Part shown: piece by piece, positions 31,151-39,515 of the stretch
Position numbering within the stretch: position 1 is the stretch's first letter
How the letters are laid out: each line of letters starts with the position of its first letter
Assembly (NCBI RefSeq): GCF_025147765.1
Contig: NZ_CP102265.1
Location: 129,501-193,500 of the forward strand
Direction: 5' to 3'
DNA: 64,000 nt
Origin: Blautia obeum ATCC 29174
GTDB lineage: Bacteria; Bacillota; Clostridia; Lachnospirales; Lachnospiraceae
Notes under the pieces: generated by a model
Told to the model about the DNA's origin: nothing
Seen by the model: only the letters and a program-made list of their open reading frames with translations
The model's database searches: none
Translations under genes and position numbers: made by a program

Positions 31151-32020
31151 ATGGATAAGATTTTTGAGTCCATAGAAGAATGGATGCGTAACCTCCTTAC
31201 AGGCATGGTCAGCTCAAACCTGACGAACATGTTTACCGATGTGAATGAAAAAACCGGTGATATTGCAAGTCAGGTTGGGCAAACGCCCCAGGGCTGGAGT
31301 GGCAGTATTTTCAGCTTGATCCAAAATCTGTCGGATTCTGTGATCGTACCGATTGCCGGAATGATCATAACCTTTGTGTTGTGCTATGAGCTGATTTCCA
31401 TGCTCACCGAAAAGAATAACATGCATGATATAGATACATGGATGTTTTTCAAATATTTCTTCAAGATGTGGGTTGCAGTATGGTTCGTAAGCAATGCTTT
31501 TACGATCACAATGGCAATTTTTGATGTTGGACAGAATGTAGTGAACCGGGCTGCAGGTGTTATCAACCAGCAGACGGCAATCAATATTGATTCGGTAATC
31601 ACCTCGATGGAGACAGCAATGGAATCAATGGAAATAGGAGAGCTGATTATACTGGCACTGGAAACGCTTCTGGCGAGTCTGTGCCTAAAGGTTATATCCG
31701 TTTTTATAACGGTTATTTTGTATGGCCGTATGATAGAAATTTATCTGTATTCGTCAATCGGTGCAATTCCATTTGCCACTATGAGCAATCGGGAATGGGG
31801 ACAGATTGGCAGCAATTATTTAAGAGGATTGTTTGCACTGGCATTTCAGGGATTTTTTATCATGATGTGCGTGGGCATTTACTCTGTATTGGTTGCCAAC
31901 ATACAGGTATCAGACAATGTGCATACAGCGCTGCTCAGTGTAATGGCTTATACAGTAATACTGTGCTTTAGTCTTATGAAAACAGGTAATTTCTCAAAGA
32001 GCATCTTTAATGCACACTAA
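31151..32020 (+). CDS. TrbL / VirB6-type channel protein
   Basis: This 289-residue polytopic membrane protein has about six hydrophobic helices from residue 60 on, after an amphipathic N-terminal part that begins MDKIFESIEEWMRNLLTGMVSSN. It matches the CD1110/VirB6-like proteins of conjugative transposons in order and form. It would build the inner-membrane part of the DNA channel. AGGAAAGGAG lies before ATG 31151. The next gene follows within 30 bases. Confidence 0.85.
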   Translation: MDKIFESIEEWMRNLLTGMVSSNLTNMFTDVNEKTGDIASQVGQTPQGWSGSIFSLIQNLSDSVIVPIAGMIITFVLCYELISMLTEKNNMHDIDTWMFFKYFFKMWVAVWFVSNAFTITMAIFDVGQNVVNRAAGVINQQTAINIDSVITSMETAMESMEIGELIILALETLLASLCLKVISVFITVILYGRMIEIYLYSSIGAIPFATMSNREWGQIGSNYLRGLFALAFQGFFIMMCVGIYSVLVANIQVSDNVHTALLSVMAYTVILCFSLMKTGNFSKSIFNAH

Positions 32021-32043
32021 ATGTGGAAAAGGAGACGATGAAA

Positions 32044-32415
32044 ATGGCTTTTGTATCAGTACCAAAAGATCTGACAAAAGTAAAAAATAAAATTATTCTC
32101 AATCTTACAAAACGACAGCTCATCTGCCTTGGTATTGCAGCGGCAGTAGGGCTTCCGTTTTATTTCCTGTCAAGGGGATTGATTGGTTCGAGTAATGCGG
32201 CAACCGGAATGTGTCTGTTGATGCTTCCGGCTTTTTTATTTGCCATGTATGAGAAAGATGGACTTCCTTTAGAGAAAGTCCTCAAAAATGTGATTACAGT
32301 AAAACTTATCCGTCCTCCGGTACGGAAGTATGAGGTGGAAAACCTCTATGAAAAAAAGAGAATTCTGACAAAATCGAAAGGAGGTACCGTTCGTGGAAAA
32401 AGTAAGAAACGATAA
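32044..32415 (+). CDS. prgI: PrgI-family channel protein (VirB3-like)
   Basis: This 123-residue protein opens with the family pattern V-S-V-P-K-D-L-T-K-V-K-N-K and has two close membrane helices (about residues 29-47 and 53-72). These are followed by a basic tail. VirB3/PrgI proteins work together with the VirB4 ATPase, which starts here inside the prgI gene (23-base overlap). ATG at 32044 has GGAG 9 bases upstream; earlier in-frame starts are too close to that site. Confidence 0.88.
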   Translation: MAFVSVPKDLTKVKNKIILNLTKRQLICLGIAAAVGLPFYFLSRGLIGSSNAATGMCLLMLPAFLFAMYEKDGLPLEKVLKNVITVKLIRPPVRKYEVENLYEKKRILTKSKGGTVRGKSKKR

Positions 32416-35200
32416 AGAAGAATTTTCCCATCTGGATGACTGGTGGTTGGATGAAGAGGATTCTGCTGATGGTTTACCAGTGTTTGATCCGGACGAGACA
32501 GAAGATTATGCAAAGGACAGACAGCGTTTGACGGGAGTACCGATGGTTACGGGGTATGAAGCACTGGAGCGACACCGAGGTGTCCGCAGACCAAGACGTA
32601 AATTAAGCAGACGGGAAAAACATGCCTGGAAAAAAGCCCAGAAATATGAATTGAAATTACATAAGGCACACGAAAAGGAAGAAAGAAAACTTGCGAAGCA
32701 GGCGGCAAAACAGGCTGCTCGTGAAGAAAAGGCGGCACAGAAACAGGCAAAGAAAGCAGAAAGGCATAAAAAAAAGACAAAGCCGCCGGGTTCTGTAAAA
32801 TCCAGTGGGAAAAAAGGTGTTGCAAAGAAAATATCCAGCACGAATAAAGACAGTAGAAATAAAGGGAAAAACATTACCGCACAGCAGTCCATTCCATACA
32901 GGGAAATGGGAAAAGACGGAATCTGTCGTGTGGAAGATGGTTACTATTCTAAAACAATCCGCTTTTATGATATTAACTACCAGTTAGCTCAGAATGAGGA
33001 TAAAAATGCGATTTTTGAGAACTGGTGTGATTTCCTGAATTATTTTGACAGCACCATCCATTTTCAGTTGTCCTTTATCAATCATCACAGCAACATGACG
33101 GAATATGAAGATGTGATCCGTATTAAAAAGCAGAATGACAGTTTTGATGATCTGCGTATGGAGTTTGCCCAGATGCTTAGAAATCAGTTGGCAAAAGGAA
33201 ATAATGGTCTTATCAGAACCAAGTATATTACGTTTGGGATTGAAGCTGACAATATCCGGGAAGCAAAACCAAAACTGGAACGTATCGAAACAGACATACT
33301 CAATAATTTTAAGGTTTTCGGGGTATCTGCATATCCGTTAAATGGTGCGGAGCGTTTGCAGATCATGTATGAAACATTCAACCAGAATGTCAAAGTACCA
33401 TTCAGATTCAGCTATGATGATATGCTGCGTACCGGGCTGAACACAAAGGATTATATTGCACCATCCAGTTTCCTGTTCAAAAATGGAAAGGATTTTCAGA
33501 TGGGAGATACCGTCGGAGCAGTATCTTATCTGCAGATTTTGGCACCAGAGCTGACAGATAAAATGCTTGCTGAATTTCTGGAAATGGACTGTAACCTGCT
33601 TGTTAATCTGCATATCCAGTCCATCGACCAGATGAAAGCAATCAAGCTGGTAAAGAGTAAGGTTACTGACATTAACCGTATGAAAATTGAGGAACAGAAA
33701 AAAGCGGTACGCTCCGGATATGATATGGATATTATCCCGTCTGATCTGAATACATACGGTGGGGAAGCGAAAAGACTTCTGGAAGATTTACAGTCAAGGA
33801 ATGAGAGAATGTTCCTTGTAACTGTGGTGTTCTTAAATACAGCGAAAAATAAACAGGAGTTGGAAAATGTGGTATTTCAGACAGCAGGCATTGCACAGAA
33901 ATATAACTGTGCATTGAAAAGACTGGACTATCAGCAGGAACAGGGGCTTATGAGTAGTTTGCCGCTTGGAAGAAACTGGATTCCGATCAAGCGGGCGTTG
34001 ACTACTACATCAACAGCTATTTTTGTCCCATTTACAACTCAAGAACTGTTTATGGGTGGGGAATCTATCTATTATGGGTTAAATGCGCTGTCTAATAATC
34101 TGATCATGGCAGATCGGAAAAAATTGAAGAATCCAAATGGGCTGATACTTGGTACTCCTGGATCTGGTAAATCCTTTGCGGCAAAAAGAGAGATTACTAA
34201 TGTATTTATTGTCACAAAAGACGACATTATCATCTGCGATCCGGAGGGAGAATATTTTCCACTAGTCCGGGCATTTAACGGGCAGGTTATCCGTATTTCT
34301 CCGACCAGTCATGATTACATCAATCCAATGGATATTAACATCAATTATGCGGATGATGACGATCCGCTATCTCTGAAATCAGATTTTATCCTTTCACTTT
34401 GTGAACTGGTAGTAGGAGGGAAAAACGGTCTGGAACCAGTGGAAAAAACAATCATTGACCGATGTGTACGTCTGGTATATCAGGACTATCTTGCTGATCC
34501 GGTTCCGGAGAAAATGCCAATCCTGGAAGATTTATATAATCTGCTTCGCAAACAGGAAGAGGCAGAGTCGCAGAGGCTGGCAACGGCACTGGAAATCTAT
34601 GTAAATGGTTCCCTGAAGGTGTTTAATCACCGTACAAATGTAGAGTTGAACAATCGTCTGGTATGTTTCGATATTAAAGACCTTGGTAAACAGCTAAAAA
34701 AACTTGGCATGTTGATTGTTCAGGATCAGGTTTGGAACAGGGTAACAGTCAACCGTTCTGCCCATAAATCCACCAGATATTATATTGATGAGTTTCATCT
34801 GTTGCTGAAAGAGGAACAGACAGCAGCATACAGTGTGGAAATCTGGAAGAGATTCCGTAAGTGGGGCGGTATCCCGACTGGTATCACACAGAACGTAAAA
34901 GATCTGCTTGCTTCAAGGGAAATCGAGAATATCTTTGAAAACTCGGACTTTATCCTGATGCTCAACCAGGCATCCGGGGATCGACAGATTCTGGCAAAAC
35001 AGCTTAATATTTCAACACACCAGCTTTCCTATGTAACAAACAGTGGAGAGGGAGAAGGGCTGATTTTTTATGGAAATACAATTATTCCATTTAAGGACAG
35101 ATTCGATAATACCCTTATGCTTTATGCGTTAATGTCATCGAAACCAGAAGATGTAGAGAAGCGTGAAAAACTCGGCATCAAAGGCAGAGACGATAGTTAA
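32393..35200 (+). CDS. virB4: VirB4-type conjugation ATPase
   Basis: This 935-residue ATPase of the type IV secretion channel has an unusual Lys/Ala-rich coiled segment at about residues 70-160 ahead of the common core. The core has TrbE-like N-terminal part, Walker A G-T-P-G-S-G-K-S (about 587-594), D-P-E-G-E-Y motif, and Walker B-like I-D-E-F-H-L-L near 800. The start is GTG at 32393 with AAAGGAGGT upstream. It lies inside prgI. It drives channel assembly and DNA transport. Confidence 0.94.
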   Translation: MEKVRNDKEEFSHLDDWWLDEEDSADGLPVFDPDETEDYAKDRQRLTGVPMVTGYEALERHRGVRRPRRKLSRREKHAWKKAQKYELKLHKAHEKEERKLAKQAAKQAAREEKAAQKQAKKAERHKKKTKPPGSVKSSGKKGVAKKISSTNKDSRNKGKNITAQQSIPYREMGKDGICRVEDGYYSKTIRFYDINYQLAQNEDKNAIFENWCDFLNYFDSTIHFQLSFINHHSNMTEYEDVIRIKKQNDSFDDLRMEFAQMLRNQLAKGNNGLIRTKYITFGIEADNIREAKPKLERIETDILNNFKVFGVSAYPLNGAERLQIMYETFNQNVKVPFRFSYDDMLRTGLNTKDYIAPSSFLFKNGKDFQMGDTVGAVSYLQILAPELTDKMLAEFLEMDCNLLVNLHIQSIDQMKAIKLVKSKVTDINRMKIEEQKKAVRSGYDMDIIPSDLNTYGGEAKRLLEDLQSRNERMFLVTVVFLNTAKNKQELENVVFQTAGIAQKYNCALKRLDYQQEQGLMSSLPLGRNWIPIKRALTTTSTAIFVPFTTQELFMGGESIYYGLNALSNNLIMADRKKLKNPNGLILGTPGSGKSFAAKREITNVFIVTKDDIIICDPEGEYFPLVRAFNGQVIRISPTSHDYINPMDININYADDDDPLSLKSDFILSLCELVVGGKNGLEPVEKTIIDRCVRLVYQDYLADPVPEKMPILEDLYNLLRKQEEAESQRLATALEIYVNGSLKVFNHRTNVELNNRLVCFDIKDLGKQLKKLGMLIVQDQVWNRVTVNRSAHKSTRYYIDEFHLLLKEEQTAAYSVEIWKRFRKWGGIPTGITQNVKDLLASREIENIFENSDFILMLNQASGDRQILAKQLNISTHQLSYVTNSGEGEGLIFYGNTIIPFKDRFDNTLMLYALMSSKPEDVEKREKLGIKGRDDS

Positions 35201-35217
35201 AGGGGTGACAGCAGAGC

Positions 35218-35988
35218 ATGAGAAAATGGGTGGCAGGATTGTTACTTTCTATATCTGTTATATTGCTTACGATCAGTCTGTATTTCTTAATGGGATTTTT
35301 TATGCAGGAAAGACAGGATAATCAGTTACAGCAGGAACTGCAGGAGCTAATGCAGAAAAGAGAGGATGAACCGGAAGAAGATGTTTCCGGCGATTCTTTG
35401 ATAGAGGTGGACGCTGGAATTTTGGCATTGCATGAAGAAAATCCGGATTGTATTGGCTGGCTGACCATTGATGGAACGCAAATAGACTATCCGGTCATGT
35501 ACCGGCCCGAAGATAAAAATTATTATCTGCATCGGGATTTCAATGGGGAATATTCTGCAAATGGATGTTTATTTCTGGCAGAGGAATGTGTACCAGGGGA
35601 TTCGGACAATCTGATCATATATGGACATCACATGAACAGTGGGAAGATGTTTGCTGACCTTGAGAAATATAAGGACGAAGGATTTTACGAAGAACATCCG
35701 ACAATCCTGTTCCGCACGATATGGGGAAATGAACAGTATCAGATATTTGCAGCATTTACAACGCCCGTTTATACAGGAAATGATTTTGATTATTACAGTT
35801 TTATCAAAGCTGGAACAGTGGCTGATTATAAAAAATTTATTGCTTCCGTTAAGGAAAAATCACTTTATCAAACAGGAACAACAGCAAAATACAGAGATAA
35901 GTTACTTACACTGTCTACTTGTGAGTATTCCCAGAAAAATGGGCGTATGGTACTGGTTGCAAAGAAAAATAACGGAAAATTATCATAG
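35218..35988 (+). CDS. srtB: Class B sortase
   Basis: This 256-residue transpeptidase is anchored by an N-terminal membrane helix (about 5-28). The catalytic residues are H137 (Y-G-H-H-M-N-S-G), C235 (T-L-S-T-C) and the Arg in the R-M-V-L-V strand that follows. Class B enzymes of clostridia prefer signals of the type x-P-x-T-G, and the adhesin at 22206 ends in T-P-K-T-G. The enzyme therefore probably anchors that adhesin. The gene sits between virB4 and the NlpC/P60 gene, as in other Tn1549-type elements. Confidence 0.93.
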   Translation: MRKWVAGLLLSISVILLTISLYFLMGFFMQERQDNQLQQELQELMQKREDEPEEDVSGDSLIEVDAGILALHEENPDCIGWLTIDGTQIDYPVMYRPEDKNYYLHRDFNGEYSANGCLFLAEECVPGDSDNLIIYGHHMNSGKMFADLEKYKDEGFYEEHPTILFRTIWGNEQYQIFAAFTTPVYTGNDFDYYSFIKAGTVADYKKFIASVKEKSLYQTGTTAKYRDKLLTLSTCEYSQKNGRMVLVAKKNNGKLS

Positions 35989-36005
35989 ATCAGGAGATGA
36001 TGACC

Positions 36006-38435
36006 ATGCAGGAGCATGAATATAAAGCAAGGGACAAGACTGTCCAGAAGATGAGCCGGGATGGACTCAGGGAAAAAAATCTCCGCAGTAAAAAGGAAAA
36101 GCGGATTACCGGACGTGAGACAGATGAGAAGAAAACAGCCGGACACAGGGAACAGGAGCTGGACTTTGGAAAGGTCAGAAAAACTCATACTGCAGAAGAA
36201 ACAGTTGAGGGAGTGAAAGAAGGAAAACACAGACTGCAGTCCAGACACGCTTTTCTGGAACAGGAAGAAATTGCGGAAGCGGAGGAAATGGAAAACTCAG
36301 AAATGAGTGATGATAAAGCAGGCGGGGAGAAATCTCCGCCTGTTTCACGTTCCAGACTTCGGAAAGATAGTATCCGGGGGCATCCGGAACGGAAATTTGA
36401 ACGTGATTCTGAAATAACAGAACCGGACAGGCAAAACCGAAAGAAAAAGATGGTCACAGCCTATGCAGCAAAAGAGCAGAAACTCTACCATGAAAAGGCA
36501 GAAGTTGATGAAAAATCAATGGAAGACTTTCGGGAAGAGATCAAAAGCAAGACAAAAAGGGAACAGATACGAAAAGAACAGAAGAAATCAAAATCCCGGC
36601 TTTCCTTTGAAGATGAAAGCAAAGGTGTGATTCCTGGCAGTGGGATGGCAAAAAGGGGAGCTTCCGCCGTTTCGGAAACGGTATCTGATTATAGTCAGAA
36701 AAAGGTCAGAGAAGATACCGATGATAATGCTGCCCTTGATGCGGCAGATCAGATGGAACTTGCAGGAGAAAGTCTTGCAAGAAAGTCTATCTACGTTCGG
36801 GAACGATTGAAAGAGAACCGACAGAGAAATAATCGGTTAAAGGAATCTGTTCTGGAAGAAACAGAAAAATTCCGCTTGCAGTTTGGCACCAGTGCTTCCA
36901 ATGAGGCGAAAAAGGCGGTTCAGAAAGAAGCAGAGCAGAAAAAACAGACTGCCCTAAAGAAATTATTGCAGAAAAAGCGTTACCAGAAGCAGTATCAGGC
37001 TGCGAAACAGGGAAAGGCTGTGAAAGACGCAGTGCTTGTAAATGCACAGCGATTTACAGAAAAAGCCAAAGCTGCGGTCAAGGAAATTGTGGCACAGAAC
37101 AGAAATATCCTCTTGTCCATAGGAGTTCTGGTTCTGCTGTTTGCGTTGATGGTAACAAGTCTGTCAAGCTGTGCTGCGTTATTCCAGGGCAGTTCCAATG
37201 CTATTATTTCTACCAGTTATTCCAGTGAGGATGAAGATATTTATGCTGCGGAAAATGCTTATGTGGCATTGGAAAATGCACTGAATGAGCAGATCAATCA
37301 GATGAAGGCAAACCATTCCGACTATGATGAGTTCCAGTTCCAGATTGATGAGATCGGACACAACCCGTATCAGCTTATTTCTTATCTGACAGTCAAGTAT
37401 GGCGGTTTTACCTATGCAGAGGTTGCAGATGAGATTCAGAAGATTTTTAAGGAACAGTATGGCTTATATACGGATTCAACACGGGAAACCGTAACAGAAA
37501 AGAAAACGGTCAGAGTTGGAGAATCACTGGGACAGGTTGTAACCAGTGGATATTGTAACTGCCCGATTTGTTGCGGACAGTGGAGTGGAGGCCCGACTGC
37601 AAGTGGAGCGTATCCACAGGCGAATCACACGATTGCGGTGGATGCTTCTAATCCATTTGTGCCAATGGGAACTCATGTCATTATGAATGGTGTGGAGTAT
37701 GTAGTTGAGGATACAGGAAATTTTGCACAGTATGGTGTGCAGTTTGATGTATTCTACGGCGATCACGCTTCTGCGTCAGCACATGGGCATCAGACCTGGG
37801 AAGCATACATAGCAGACAGCAATGGAAGTCAGGAAGTGGAAGTAACGACAACAAGAGAAGTGAACCGGCTGGATGTAACACTTACGAACCATAACCTGGA
37901 TGCAGTTTTAAGAAACCGTATGACAGATAAGGAACAGGAGCAGTATGACGCTTACAACAAATACTATGGAAATCGTGATTATCTGTTTGACCTTAACACA
38001 ATTCCGACAGGTGGGGCAGGTTTTGGATATGATATTCCGGCAGAAGCACTTTCTGATCCGCAGTTTGCCAAGATGATCCGGGAAGCGGAAAAATATCTTG
38101 GTTATCCGTATGTCTGGGGCGGTGCATCGCCATCTACCAGTTTTGACTGCTCTGGTTTTGTATGCTGGGTAATCAATAATTGCGGAAATGGATGGAACGT
38201 GGGAAGAACAACAGCGGACGGGCTTCGTTCTTATTGTTCCTATGTATCTCCATCTGATGCAAAGCCGGGAGATCTAATCTTTTTCCAGGGAACTTATGAT
38301 ACGCCGGGAGCGAGCCATGTTGGAATTTATGTAGGAAATAACATGATGATTCATTGTGGAAATCCGATTCAATATACAAGCATTGCAAGTTCTTACTGGC
38401 AGCAACATTTTATGGCATTTGGCAGAATTCACTAG
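36006..38435 (+). CDS. NlpC/P60 cell-wall hydrolase with 3D domain (VirB1-like)
   Basis: This 809-residue protein has a long basic, charged cytoplasmic part (1-360), one membrane helix (NILLSIGVLVLLFALMVTSL, about 365-385) and an extracellular part. The latter has a 3D (Asp-Asp-Asp) domain with A-V-D-A-S-N-P-F and V-E-D-T-G-N-F, and then NlpC/P60 with Cys in F-D-C-S-G-F, His in A-S-H-V-G-I-Y and a third polar residue. It opens peptidoglycan for the mating channel. ATG 36006 is 9 bases after GGAG; two earlier ATGs directly adjoin that site. The length of the basic part is on the high side for this family. Confidence 0.92.
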   Translation: MQEHEYKARDKTVQKMSRDGLREKNLRSKKEKRITGRETDEKKTAGHREQELDFGKVRKTHTAEETVEGVKEGKHRLQSRHAFLEQEEIAEAEEMENSEMSDDKAGGEKSPPVSRSRLRKDSIRGHPERKFERDSEITEPDRQNRKKKMVTAYAAKEQKLYHEKAEVDEKSMEDFREEIKSKTKREQIRKEQKKSKSRLSFEDESKGVIPGSGMAKRGASAVSETVSDYSQKKVREDTDDNAALDAADQMELAGESLARKSIYVRERLKENRQRNNRLKESVLEETEKFRLQFGTSASNEAKKAVQKEAEQKKQTALKKLLQKKRYQKQYQAAKQGKAVKDAVLVNAQRFTEKAKAAVKEIVAQNRNILLSIGVLVLLFALMVTSLSSCAALFQGSSNAIISTSYSSEDEDIYAAENAYVALENALNEQINQMKANHSDYDEFQFQIDEIGHNPYQLISYLTVKYGGFTYAEVADEIQKIFKEQYGLYTDSTRETVTEKKTVRVGESLGQVVTSGYCNCPICCGQWSGGPTASGAYPQANHTIAVDASNPFVPMGTHVIMNGVEYVVEDTGNFAQYGVQFDVFYGDHASASAHGHQTWEAYIADSNGSQEVEVTTTREVNRLDVTLTNHNLDAVLRNRMTDKEQEQYDAYNKYYGNRDYLFDLNTIPTGGAGFGYDIPAEALSDPQFAKMIREAEKYLGYPYVWGGASPSTSFDCSGFVCWVINNCGNGWNVGRTTADGLRSYCSYVSPSDAKPGDLIFFQGTYDTPGASHVGIYVGNNMMIHCGNPIQYTSIASSYWQQHFMAFGRIH

Positions 38436-38452
38436 AAGGGAGCGAACAAGAG

Positions 38453-38788
38453 ATGAATATGCGATTAAAAAAGGTTCTGGATGATATTCAGAAAACTGAA
38501 AACAAGATTCTGGAACTGCAGGAGCATGTAAGGCAACTGAGAATCCAGAAAAAGCAGATGGAAGATGCAGAAATCATTAAGGCAATCCGTTCCATGAAAA
38601 TGGATAGCCGAAAGATGCTGACTTTTCTGGATGGAATTCAGAACGGAACAGTTACCATGCAGTTTGATGAAGAGGGCAATCTTTCTATGGATAATTCTGA
38701 AACGGGTATAAAGAAAGAAGAAAATATGGATAGCGAAATGTCAACCGGACTGATAGAAGAAAGAGAGGATTTGGAAGATGAAGAATAA
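38453..38788 (+). CDS. DUF4315-family coiled-coil protein
   Basis: This 111-residue protein starts K-K-V-L-D-D-I-Q-K-T-E-N-K-I-L-E-L-Q and is a coiled coil over the first 50 residues. An acidic tail follows. It is the standard small gene between the NlpC/P60 and DUF4366 genes in these elements. ATG 38453 has AGGGAG further upstream; a longer frame (38354) lies inside the preceding gene. Its function is unknown; a role in relaxosome or channel assembly is inferred from constant order. Confidence 0.85.
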   Translation: MNMRLKKVLDDIQKTENKILELQEHVRQLRIQKKQMEDAEIIKAIRSMKMDSRKMLTFLDGIQNGTVTMQFDEEGNLSMDNSETGIKKEENMDSEMSTGLIEEREDLEDEE

Positions 38789-39443
38789 AGTAATGAAAAA
38801 AGTTTTAATGATTATGCTGTCGGCAACGATGCTGATTGGTTCTGCCAGCGTGACCGCATTTGCACAGGCAAATGAAAACGCAGAGCAGACTGAAACTGCG
38901 GAACAGGTGATAGAAGAACAGCCGGCGGAGCAGCCTGCCACAGAGGGAACACCATTTTCCACGCCGGGAAACGGACAGCTTGTGGATGATAAGGAGAATG
39001 ACAGCTCCAAGCAGTTTCTGACTGTCCAGACAAAGAATGGAAATACCTTTTATATGGTTATTGATCGTTCCGGTACTTCCGAAAATGTGTATATGATGTC
39101 ACTGGTAGATGAACAGGATCTGGCAGAGTTCTTAGATGAAAATGAGGAAACCGAGAAAAAAGAGGAATCTGCAGTTGTTCTTCCGGAAATAACCACAACA
39201 CCAGAACCGGAAACTACCGTACAGCCAGAAACAGAAGTAAAACCGGAATCCAGTGGTAATAAAATGTTTGGTTCTGCAGTTCTGGGTGGAGGCATTGTAC
39301 TTGTATTCGGTGGTTTAGCTGCTTTTGCTTTAAGTAAATTCCGAAAGAAAAAAGAGGACGGAATTGTAGAGGAAGGTCTGGAATTTGCTGATGACAGTTA
39401 CATCAATGAAGATGAAGAAAATGCAGAAGATCAGCAGAAATAA
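38778..39443 (+). CDS. DUF4366-family secreted/membrane protein
   Basis: This 221-residue protein has a signal sequence (MKNKVMKKVLMIMLSATMLI, cleavage near F-A-Q-A). A Glu/Pro-rich outside region follows with the conserved core FLTVQTKNGNTFYMVIDRSG and NVYMMSLVDE. Then come one membrane helix (about 170-192), a basic stop and an acidic cytoplasmic tail. This is the DUF4366 layout. It overlaps the DUF4315 gene by 11 bases. It is probably a surface component of the transfer apparatus. Confidence 0.9.
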   Translation: MKNKVMKKVLMIMLSATMLIGSASVTAFAQANENAEQTETAEQVIEEQPAEQPATEGTPFSTPGNGQLVDDKENDSSKQFLTVQTKNGNTFYMVIDRSGTSENVYMMSLVDEQDLAEFLDENEETEKKEESAVVLPEITTTPEPETTVQPETEVKPESSGNKMFGSAVLGGGIVLVFGGLAAFALSKFRKKKEDGIVEEGLEFADDSYINEDEENAEDQQK

Positions 39444-39465
39444 CAAAAGATCATAAGGTATGGAG

Positions 39466-39495
39466 AAAGGGCAGTTCTTTATGGACTGCCTTTTT
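39466..39495 (+). terminator. Terminator between DUF4366 gene and topB
   Basis: AAAGGGCAGT (39466-39475) pairs with ACTGCCTTT (39485-39493) with one bulge, followed by T. Confidence 0.75.
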
Positions 39496-39515
39496 GACAG
39501 GAACAGGAGGAAAAC

